Shown here piece by piece: positions 1 to 11,521 of a DNA stretch of 17,909 nt (position 1 is its first letter; the number at the start of each line of letters is the position of its first letter). The notes under the pieces were generated by a model. That model saw nothing but the letters and a program-made list of their open reading frames with translations, did no database searches and had not been told where the DNA came from. The DNA lies in contig JAAAIG010000753.1 in NCBI GenBank assembly GCA_015852425.1, forward strand, positions 1-17,909, given 5' to 3'. The DNA comes from Gryganskiella cystojenkinii (taxonomy: Eukaryota; Mortierellomycota; Mortierellomycetes; Mortierellales; Mortierellaceae). A program made the position numbers and the translations under genes.

Positions 1-199
1 GCACGACTAGTTTTAGGCTGGCAACAGCTTCTAATAGTAACGAATAAAGGGATAAGAAGAGCTGGTCCCATCACCAAAGAAGCCATCCTCGACTCACACA
101 TTGATTCCATCAAATATCCATCTATTTTTGTTACTATGTTTTCAGGATGTCGTAGTCGAAGAGGATTATATCTAATTATGTCTTTGGCTAAGAGACCAT
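1..199. other. 3' flank of the MIT-domain gene; no gene seen
   Basis: This stretch lies downstream of the minus-strand stop codon at 200-202 and should hold the 3' UTR of that gene. I see no convincing coding sequence. On the plus strand an AATAAA hexamer sits at 43-48, which could be the polyadenylation signal of a plus-strand gene ending before the window, but no coding part of such a gene is visible. No TTTATT (minus-strand AATAAA) was found here. Confidence 0.5.
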
Positions 200-3100
200 T
201 TACTTATCCTCCTCGTCCTCATCTTCGTCATCATCATCGTCATCATCGCTATCTTCCTCATCACTATCTTCCTCATCCTCTTTCCCCAACTCGTGTAGCC
301 GTTGCTGCAACTGCTTGACCGCCTTCATCACCTCCATCGCGGCAGGCTTATCGCCCGAACGGGCCTTGGCTACCGTGTCCGTCTTCAACCGCTGGATATA
401 AAACTCGAGATGGGCTTTGTTGGTCGACGCCAACATTAGCTCCAGGGTCGCCTCGGGTCCCAATCGGCTATCGCGTTTGGACACAGACAACGAGGCCTCT
501 TGTTGATCGTACTCATCCTTGACCTTGTTGACAATGTTGTAATTGGAATACATATCCGGGGCATGCTCGCTTCGACTCGACTGCTGTCCGAGATAACGCC
601 TGCGACTTTCTTTCTCTTCCTCTCCCTCGTCGCTTTCCCCAGTCACGGGAATCAAAATCGATCCAGGGGTTGCAATCCTGGCCGAACTCAGATTCTTAAT
701 GATGGCCGAGGGTGATTTCGTGAGTGGTCTAACAAGAGCTGCGACTTGAACGACTTCATCGTCCGAGCTGTAGTACGGGTCACGGCTATGACTCTGACTA
801 GGACTATGACCATGTTGACCAGGACTACCAGTACCACCAGCACCTGTATTCGCCATCTCCTGCTCTTCCTCCTCATTCTCTGGATCCTCATCTTCCAAGA
901 TCATATCTGGATCCTCATCACTCGAGGCCATCTCCAACAGGATCTCACGCCAACGAGTCTCGAGGGCCTGGGCTCGCTTGAGCGCGATCGAAGCTGATCG
1001 CTTATCACCTTTGTTCATCCTTGTTGTTGCATATTTCTTAGCCTGTTGGACATACTGCCACAGCTCGTCTGGATTCGAGATTCGGAGGATTTGGGACAGA
1101 GGGGTCGAAATGGGCAAAAGTTTCGGCTTTGTGCTGATGATTGGGTTAATCTTGGCAGACTTGACCTTGGGTGTCGTAGGGACCGAGGACAGGGCCTCAT
1201 CCGCATCCGCAACGGAGGCCGTTCGGGAACTGACCGCTGTGATCGGTCCAGAGGCCATGGCCGCGGCGATCGAAGGGATCTCCCTAGACTCCATCAAAGT
1301 AGCAAGTGTAGACGGCTGTCGAAGTTCCGGGATATCGAGAAGGAACGAACCAGCGCCTGTGATACCCGACGGGATGGGAAGTGACATGATCATCTTGCTG
1401 TTCTCCAGAAGGGCCTTGAGTGCCTCCTCTCTCTCGGCATCATCCACGGACGACGACGACTGTTGTTGCTCCTCCGAGGCTTGATCTTGTTGAGATTGAT
1501 CCTGACCACTCTGCAAGAGCGAGTGGAGGTAGCGCTCCTGATCCAACTCGGACGAGGCATTGTACATCGAAGTGGTCTCTTTGCGTTTAGGGACAAACCA
1601 GGCCTTCTTCGCTTGTTGGATCTGAATTGGTTGGATGCTGACCTCAGCGCTCATCATCGACCTCGAGGACGGGACGAGGGATTTCCGTTGTGCAAGCGAT
1701 GTGATCTCTTCCTCGACTTCATGGATGGTACTGGTACTGGGACGACCGGTCGCGGCGAGGTTGTTGAAACTGCCATTATTGACAGTAAAGAGACTGAATC
1801 GGTTGGGAACACCGCCGATGGCATTGGCGGACGTTGCTGCGGCAATCATGGCAGCTGCGGTTTGAGCCTCCTCCTTGGCCAGACGTTCCCGCTCCTTTTC
1901 CTTTTCCTTTTTGGACTTTTTGGGCTTTTTGGCCTTTTTCTCTTTCGGTGCCTTCTTCATACCCTTTTCAGAGACGACGTTTTCAAACGACTCGAGTTGA
2001 CTCACCCAAGAGTCCCAGTTCTCAAGTGTGGCGTCGTCGTTACCGTCGACTGGGAATTCCAAAATATCTACAGGCTATTTAAATAGACAAGAAAAGGAAA
2101 AGGAAAAGATAGGCGCGAGTTATTAACAAGCTCATGATGAAAAGGGGAGAGAGAGTAGTCGACAGGAAAAAGAAAAAAAATAGCTCAGTCGTGCTTACCG
2201 CCATATATCCGACCGCTTCTCGGTTTTCAGGCACCTCGACTCTTTCCAATAGTGGACCCTCGACCTCTTCTCGGTACTCGTACGGCACATAGCCTTCGCT
2301 CACCCTATTCTTCTTCTTTTTCTTTCCGTCGCCACTCCTGCTGGAAGTCGGTGACTCGACAGAAGCAGCACGATGATCGTTACTGCTATGAATCGAACTC
2401 TTCCTGTCACTGCGGACCGAATGAGCATCATCCGCGGTTTGGCTGTTGGTTTGACTGAACGCCGGCGACAAAGGCGTACTGGGATCCGTCTCCATACTTA
2501 GTTTGCTGGTGCTGGCATTATTGGCTCTGGCTTTGAACAAACCAAAGGGTCGATTCTTGTTCTTTTTTGGCGTCTCGGGTGCGACTGGTGAGATTGGCGA
2601 GAGAGGCGAGGGATCGGCCGAGGACGGGCTCAAGATTTGAGACCTTGACGATTCGGAGCTGTCATCACGATTATTGGTATAGTCAGGGAAGGAAGAAGGC
2701 ATGGCCACCATGGCAGTTTCCACCTCGGCCGTCGCTGTCGCGGTAGTCGTCGTTGTGGCAACGACTTCCTCCTCTGGTGGCGTCACAGGTTTCTTCGGTG
2801 AGGGTATATAAGTCGTCCTGGGGGCATAGGCCACGGGCATCATTGTCTGCGGTCCGGTCAAGGGCGAAATCATCGAATCGACTGCTGCATACAGCTGTTG
2901 CTGCTGAAGCCGCTGGAGTTGCTGGAGTTGCTGCTGCTGGAGGTGCTGTTGCTGAAGCTGCTGTTGAAGTTGCCGTTTCTGCAGCTCTTGTTGCTCAAGC
3001 CGCTGTTGCTGGAGCTGTCGTTTTTGTAGCTCTTGTTGCTCAAGTTGTTCTTGCAAGAGTTGTTGTTGTTGCTGAAGTTGTTGAAGCTGCTGTTGTTGAA

Positions 3101-6100
3101 GTTGCTGTTGTTGAAGTTGCTGTTGCACCAACTGCTGTTGCTGCTGCTGCTGCTGCTGTTGCTGTTGTTGTTGTTGTTGTTGTTGTTGTAACTGCGGTAC
3201 AGGCGCTGCAAGTACACTCGGTGGTGCATTTGCAGACTCTGGTAGATGATTCGAGGAGCGTTGACGGGATCTCTCTGGAATATAAGACGTATGACGATGT
3301 CGATGCTGCTCTTGCTGCTGCTCTCGGTATCCATATCCTGTCGTCTCTTGGCTTGGTCCCTGTGGAGAGATTTCTGCGTATGACTGCCGCACATCGATCT
3401 CGGCCAGCGAGTCTTTGCGGGGCTTGACATACTGTGAAGGCGACACCGGAACAGCATAGGAGGCCGTAGCCGTGCCATACGAGGTCGCCGTAGAGGCATA
3501 GGGTGTCGTCGAACCAACTGGAGCAATTGCCAGAGGGGCCGAAATGGTCTTGGATGCCATCTTGCTCTCTCTCGCCTTGGATTTATCCCGATTCTTAGAA
3601 CGACTTGAGCCTCCACCACCAAACATGGCCTCATCCACCATCTTGGCCACAGCTTCCGTGCCACTCTTTGGTTTTTTGGAAGAACTTCCACCAAACATGG
3701 CGTCATCCACCATCTTGGCGACCGCATCGAGAGACTCAGATTGATGCGCGGGTTCCTTGATTTTCTTGGTCTTGCTCTTCCCTCCAAACCAGGATTTCTT
3801 CTTGGAGGAGACATCCTGCTCAGCGGTCGCCGCATCGTCGCCCATCTCGCTGATGGCTCTTCCGCCTTGTCCTGCCCCGGCAGCATGTTCTGAACTTTCA
3901 GTGGCGGAGAGCGTTGGAGACAATGGAGACAAGGGTAACGCGATCGCACTCGATTGTCGACTATAAGACTTGCTGCCGCTTTGATACGGATGTGAATGTT
4001 GCTGCTGCTGAAGGTGCAACTGGTGGTACTGATATTGTTGCTGCTGTAGCTGTTGCTGAAGTTGCTGTTGCTGTCTGTGGTAGTCTTGGTCAGTCTTCTC
4101 CTGGTAATGAATGTTGCTGTACCCGTGTTCGACTGCTGAGCGCATATCCATGGGTTCCTGAGTCTGGATGTAAGGACGCTGAGCTTGTTGATCATTAGCA
4201 AAACTCGAAGCCCGATGGCGACCATTAGCACGCTCAGGTTGATAACTAGGGGAGTACAGCTTGTCCGTGGACTGAGAGGGGCCTGGATGGCTCGAAGGTG
4301 GTTTGATGCGCAAGGGAGCCACAGTGATCGGGGCCGTCTTCCTCTCCTTGAGCTTTATCGGCTTTTTGGATATACAATTCCGAAAAAAGAAAAAAGAAAC
4401 AAAAATGAAAAAAGGCGTTAGAATTCACGATTGAGTGCGAGCAACCTACGACATTTCGTACGTTCAGCGACTGATCCGTTTCTTACCTGACTCTCGAACG
4501 CTTGAGCTCGGTTTTTCGTATCGGTGACGTAGTATGGATCCACGTCCTCATCCTCGTCATAATAACGATGGCGCTGACCTTTTCGAACACCGCCGTCATC
4601 TCCAGGAAGAGGAGTCTTGGGCTCGGTCACCAACCATTCGGCCTTTTGCTGTTGGGTCGCATAAGCTCGAGTAGAGTCCTTAGAATCTGCGATGAATTGA
4701 TGATGGCTCTTATTAGCCTTTGGGTTATAAACCCCCTGAATCTTTTGTCGTTGTTGCTGTGGTGGCTCAAAAGGATGAATCGCACCAGACGCGATCACAG
4801 GGACTTGAGTCTCGTAATCGTCCGATGGACCCGAGATCTCGTTTTGTGAAGCGAGCGACTTTGACTTCTTTTTGACGACTGGTTTTAGATCGGCCTTGAA
4901 GATGGATGACACTTCGACCAGAGCTTGTTGCTGCTGTTGTTGTGGCCTTGAAGTTGCTTGTGAGTTCAAACCGTAATCAACATAGGACGGATCATCGTAG
5001 CCGTTATAGGGTGTTAAAATCGCTAGTTGTTGCTGTTGCTGTTGCAGCGACTGAGTCGGTGGTTGTGGTTGCGATTGTAGTTGCGACTGTGCTTGCTGCT
5101 GCCGCCGCTGATGCTGCTGTTGTTGCATTGTCTCTGAAGGATGTAAAGCCGAGGGATGGGTATTTGATCGCTTCTTGACACTGGCTTCCGAGCCTGTGCC
5201 GGCATCCTCTTGTTGAGCTTGTTGCTTCTGTTGCTGTAGATGCTGAACTTGTTGTTGTTGTTGTAGTTGTTGTTGTAGTTGCTGCTGTTGTAGTTGCTGC
5301 TGCTGTCGCTGCGGTTGTGAAGACATATTTTGCTGTTTATACTGGTCAAGACAATAGTTCTCCTGAGAAATAAGCATCTCTTGTTGAGCCAAATAGTCGC
5401 TCTCCTGACCAAAACCAGGACCACGACTACCATTATTCGTTTGCAGAGTGGCGGGGTTGAGTACAAGGTTTCCATGAGACTGAACCTGAACCTGAACCTG
5501 AACCTGACGCAGACGCTGGGGCTGGGGTTTGGTGGCAAGAATGGGAATTGGTGCATGGAGAGGAGCAGGCGTTGGGGCTGGTGTCGGGGCACCTAGTGCT
5601 AACGCAGCTGCAACTCCAGTAGCAGTCGGAGGATCAGCCTGGTCGGGCAAATCACCGTCAGCAGCTGCAGCTTTGAGTTGCTGAACCCTGTCCAGATATA
5701 TCGCTTGCTGTGTTGAAAAAGAGCATTCGAGAGCAAAGGATAAAAAAAATCGGAATGAGGATGGCTTCGGTCAGTTGGTCGGCGCGCTTTGAAACAGGTA
5801 CTCTTTTTTTCTCCTCCACAAATCCTGCAGTTTCAACGTCTCCCCCACTCGAGAGGATTTTGGGAGTGGTTGTCGGAGATAATAATGCATACCCCTGTTC
5901 GCGCTCGCTTCGCCCTTTTCAATTCCCGGTGTCACATTCATCAATCATAACTTTTCTATTTTCCATTTGTATGCTCAAAGACTTCCTCCCAATAAAAAAA
6001 ATTACTTACGATGGCAAGCATGGACTGCTTCTTTTTCTCACTTCCACACAAGGGGATGACTCGAGCGAGATCGTTTACAGCCTGCTGGTAAAGATCCGCG

Positions 6101-6516
6101 GCCAAACCGGCCTCACCAATTTCATCCAATTGAACGGCCTGTTGGGCCTTCACCAAGGCGGCATCGAACGTTGTGCGCCAACCATCCTCGGCAATATATT
6201 CCTGTTTGTCCCCACCAACACCTGAGATAATGCTGACCAAGACAGGGTTCGTTGGTGGAGGTGTTGGTTGTGATGTCCGAGTTGAGATCTGCTTCGTGGT
6301 TTGCGTATTATCTGCGTATGCCGAAGGCACAGACATCGTCGAATAGACCTGTTGCTGCTGATGTTGTAGCTGGTATTGATTATACTGAAAATCTTGTTGA
6401 AGTTGTTGGTACTGTTGATAAGGTTGACTGTCGTAGGGTCCTTGCGTTGAATGAGCTGAATGACCTAGAGATTGAGGTACAATTCCTGATGGCGCGGGGT
6501 AGACGGACGACTGCAT
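200..6516 (-). CDS. Giant MIT-domain, Gln-rich protein (about 1921 aa), putative ESCRT-III-linked scaffold
   Basis: Exons (minus strand): 6516-6010, 5707-4487, 4361-2199, 2074-200; introns 302, 125 and 124 nt, all phase 0. Donors are GTAAGT, GTAAGA, GTAAGC; intron 2 has a CTAAC branch site. Residues 113-182 form an MIT domain: FDAALVKAQQAVQ, then YQQAVNDLARVI, and, after intron 1, QAIYLDRVQQLK, which resembles the third MIT helix of Vps4-type proteins. This supports the exon 1-2 join. MIT domains bind C-terminal tails of ESCRT-III subunits. The rest is mostly disordered: Gln tracts in exons 1-3, Ser/Thr-Pro clusters, a repeated AVAKMVD-AMFGG motif (789-825), a Lys-rich block (1336-1367), two similar helical hairpins (about 1632-1679 and 1850-1892) and an Asp/Glu tail. 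The ATG at 6516 was chosen because upstream in-frame sequence to 6777 is low-complexity and leader-like. The acceptor of exon 3 could instead be at 4352 (three residues fewer). I know no named orthologue; domain call firm, function inferred. Confidence 0.85.
203..283 (-). other. Acidic C-terminal tail of the MIT protein
   Basis: The last 26 or so residues (about 1896-1921) are almost only Asp and Glu with a few Ser, ending in Lys before the TAA at 202-200. The DNA is a TCATC/TCCTC-rich microsatellite-like run that could vary in length between strains. Such tails often bind basic partners or histones; nothing here says which. Confidence 0.8.
290..418 (-). other. C-terminal helical hairpin 2 (DM14-like) of the MIT protein
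   Basis: Residues about 1850-1892. It contains LEFYIQRLK, then a GDK turn, then MEVMKAVKQLQQRL. It aligns without gaps to hairpin 1 (929-1072), with 12 of 42 identical positions by my hand count, the GDK turn included. The pattern (aromatic/hydrophobic helix, GD turn, A-x3-L/M-K-x-A/V-K/Q-x-L) resembles DM14 repeats of the CC2D1/Lgd family. The family call is tentative. Confidence 0.5.
929..1072 (-). other. Helical hairpin 1 (DM14-like) of the MIT protein
   Basis: Residues about 1632-1679. It begins PDELWQYVQQAKKYATTR, has a GDK turn, then ASIALKRAQALETRWREIL, followed by an acidic linker. In length and turn position it matches hairpin 2 at 290-418. The AKKYA...GDK...A...LKRAQALE spacing is that of DM14 or similar two-helix units; a degenerate MIT or TPR-like hairpin is the alternative. 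Confidence 0.5.
1865..1960 (-). other. Lys-rich charged block of the MIT protein
   Basis: Residues about 1336-1367, close to the start of exon 4, are dominated by KK, KEK and KERER runs and then pass into an Ala-rich helix (AAAMIAAAT). It may act as a nuclear localisation signal, membrane-lipid contact or single alpha-helix; the sequence alone does not decide between these. Confidence 0.6.
2885..3190 (-). repeat. Gln-rich CAG/CAA tract with an internal 15-residue tandem duplication
   Basis: On the plus strand this is a CTG/TTG-rich tract coding on the minus strand for a roughly 100-residue Gln/Leu run. The purest part (about 3132-3188) codes for nearly 20 consecutive Gln. Within it a unit coding for LEQQELQKRQLQQQ occurs twice, exactly 45 nt apart (starting near 2974 and 3019). 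Mixed CAG/CAA codons suggest some resistance to slippage. Leu and Glu/Lys/Arg at spaced positions make a Gln-rich coiled coil likely. Confidence 0.85.
3615..3725 (-). repeat. Tandem AVAKMVD-x-AMFGG motif in the MIT protein
   Basis: Residues 789-801 and 813-825 are two near-identical copies (AVAKMVDDAMFGG and AVAKMVDEAMFGG), 24 residues apart, each followed by a Ser/Lys-rich spacer. A shorter relative, KKSWFGGKSK, lies just before (about 764-774). These are the most conserved-looking parts of an otherwise disordered region and look like a short binding motif in two or three copies. Confidence 0.8.
4000..4080 (-). repeat. Short Gln-rich tract in exon 3
   Basis: CTG/TTG-rich DNA on the plus strand, coding on the minus strand for runs of Gln broken by Leu, His and Tyr (for example QQQQLQQQLQQQQ) near the start of exon 3. 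It is separate from the main tract at 2885-3190. Confidence 0.75.
5023..5320 (-). repeat. Two Gln-rich tracts in exon 2
   Basis: CTG/TTG runs at about 5023-5126 and 5222-5316 code on the minus strand for Gln-rich segments (for example QQQQLQQQQLQQQLQ) separated by a Ser/Lys/His-containing spacer. They lie between the MIT domain and the rest of the protein and are probably a flexible or coiled-coil linker. Confidence 0.8.
5481..5507 (-). repeat. Hexanucleotide repeat coding for (Val-Gln)n
   Basis: A perfect TGAACC hexamer repeat of about 4.5 units. On the coding strand it reads CAGGTT repeated, giving alternating Val and Gln in exon 2 of the MIT protein. As a multiple of three it can expand without frameshift. 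Confidence 0.85.
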
Positions 6517-7952
6517 GGTATAAGGGAGACGACAGCAAACACTTTTTTTTTTCTGGCTGATCTCGTTTCGCCCTCGGAAAGTAGTCGGGTGTCTCTTCAC
6601 ACGAATACTACCAAAAAAAAAAAAAAAGAAAGAAAAAAAATGAAGGCGAGAAAGAGAAGAGGTGAACAGGGAATGAGTGAATGAATGCTCCCTTTCTTTG
6701 ACTGAATGTGAATGAGAAAAGGAGAAAGTTGAAAAAAAACCGCCGAGGACACAGAGTACGACATGTAGGGTAAGCAAACAACGGTCGGTTAGTCAGACTG
6801 TGTGGTTTTTGGAGAGCGATTGGTTTTGTGGAGCTGAACACAAAGGAGGACCGTTCGTTGGAGAACCGTGACAGGGGGCAGGGCAGAGCAGAGAACCACA
6901 GTCAGCGACCAAGAAATCAAAAAAAAGAGCGGGACTTTTTCTTTTCATGCGATCAACAAAAGCGAGATGAGTGAGCATCGCAACACGCTGTTGGAGTGCC
7001 GCTGAAAGAGGGCTCACAATTTTTTTCCATCTCGCTCGCCCCCTCAACCTCACACTTTGCGCGCGCGACTGGCCAAAATTTTCAAGAGATTCAACTTTGT
7101 CGTTGGTCCGCACAGGAGGTCACTTCTCAGCAGCTCGGTCATCGCCAGGTGTTCATTCTGGACCCTGACGCCTATTTGTCCTCCAGTTCAGCCAACTGAA
7201 CCTCCAGCATAAATACCCTTCCTTCCATCAAAAAAATATCAGGAAAAAAACGCGTTCGTTTTCTATCTTCCTCCGCAGGGAGAGAAGTAAAGAAAAGGAA
7301 CAACGAATCGAGTCGAGTGTTGGACCCTTTTTACTGCTGTTGCACAACAACCCTCAATGATTTCCCAATTTGATTTTCGTCATTTTGATTGCAGCAAGGG
7401 GAATTACATTGTCTCAGTCTTTAAAGAAAGCAGTTTAGGGACTAACAAGATTGCCTTAACGAAAAAGACAGAAAGAAAGTGAATTAAGACCGTTCTCATA
7501 TTGTCAATTGTGCACAAAAAAAGGTATTATTTTAAACATTCTGAGAACAGAGTCCGCGCACGTTCAAAGTTAAAAACCTTACTTTGATGTTCGGGTATTT
7601 TTCAATGCTCTTGTATGTTTTGTGATCAACTTATTTTTTTAGTGTTCAGAGAAAAAAAATTGGTCGCGGTCGGTCTCCCTCGCCACATTTCTCTGTTAGT
7701 CTACTTGGAAGGTCAAGTTCAGTAGCCAATTGTCCACATGTGTGGACACGATTCCTTACCCAAGCATGTCTTCCTTGGAGACAGTCCAACCTACCCCCTC
7801 GCCCCTGATTTTGCTTTGATTGAACGTATATTTTTATTATTGCACTCTTTTTTGGATTGTTCAAAACGTGAAGAATTCAGTCTCTTTCTTCCTCCTTCCT
7901 TTCTCATACACCTCCTTATCGTCATATCCATCAAGAAAGAACCCTTTTTTCC
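6517..7952. other. 1.4 kb gene-poor region: promoter side of the MIT gene and 3' flank of MCM7
   Basis: Both neighbours are on the minus strand, so the left part is the MIT gene's leader and promoter and the right part the MCM7 3' UTR. All open frames here are short, low in complexity and without recognisable protein character. Visible items: a GA/A-rich leader tract (about 6611-6740), a GCGCGCGC run near 7059, an ACGCGT hexamer at 7250-7255, AT-rich DNA at about 7330-7660 and a perfect inverted repeat at 7731-7748. I saw no tRNA or other RNA gene. Confidence 0.6.
7731..7748. repeat. 18-bp inverted repeat TGTCCACA-TG-TGTGGACA
   Basis: The 8-bp arms TGTCCACA and TGTGGACA are perfect reverse complements around a 2-bp centre. 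It lies about 205 bp beyond the MCM7 stop codon. The loop is too short for an RNA hairpin of the full arms, so a dimeric protein-binding site is more plausible. Function unknown. Confidence 0.7.
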
Positions 7953-11244
<3,292 letters not shown>

Positions 11245-11521
11245 GTTGTCAGTGTTTGATGTATCCTGTGATAAGGAGGTGAAGGCGAGAGAGAGAGAGC
11301 GAGAGTGGGTGATGAAGTAAGAAGTGCCGCTGTCCTTTGAAGATGAACAACAAACAGTGAATGATTGCCTCGAAACGAAAGGTGACTTTTGTTTGTCTCT
11401 TTTCTGGCGGCAGTTCAGGACGCGTTTTTTTTCTCTCCTTTGAATTTTTGGCGGATAAACAATATCACGTGACGTTTTCTCATTGTTTTTATGAGGAGAA
11501 ACTGTCTATTGTGTTGTATTA
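11245..11521 (-). promoter_or_regulatory. Compact MCM7 promoter (also carrier 3' flank)
   Basis: Only 277 bp separate the MCM7 start codon from the stop codon of the upstream carrier gene. It contains ACGCGT (MluI cell-cycle box type) at 11420-11425, about 176 bp before the ATG; TTTTTGGCGG (E2F-like half) at 11445-11454, with a second CTGGCGG at 11404-11410; and the palindrome TCACGTGA at 11465-11472, next to TGACGT. MCB boxes drive G1/S expression of MCM genes in other fungi. The sites are seen; their use is inferred. Confidence 0.6.

Noticed and set aside
978..1484. 168-codon plus-strand open frame opposite exon 4 of the MIT gene
   Set aside because: Overlaps a well-supported exon and shows no domain; opposite-strand artefact.
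2753..3427. 224-codon plus-strand frame rich in Val and Ala
   Set aside because: It is the reverse complement of the CAG/CAA repeat that codes for Gln on the minus strand.
6517..6777. In-frame upstream extension of the MIT protein to an ATG at 6777
   Set aside because: The added 87 residues are Phe/Ser/His-rich low-complexity sequence read from a GA/CT-rich leader. The ATG at 6516 begins sequence of the same character as the rest of the protein.
6793..7113. 106-codon minus-strand open frame in the MIT gene upstream region
   Set aside because: No family resemblance, no sign of splicing to a neighbour, and unremarkable codon use; treated as chance.
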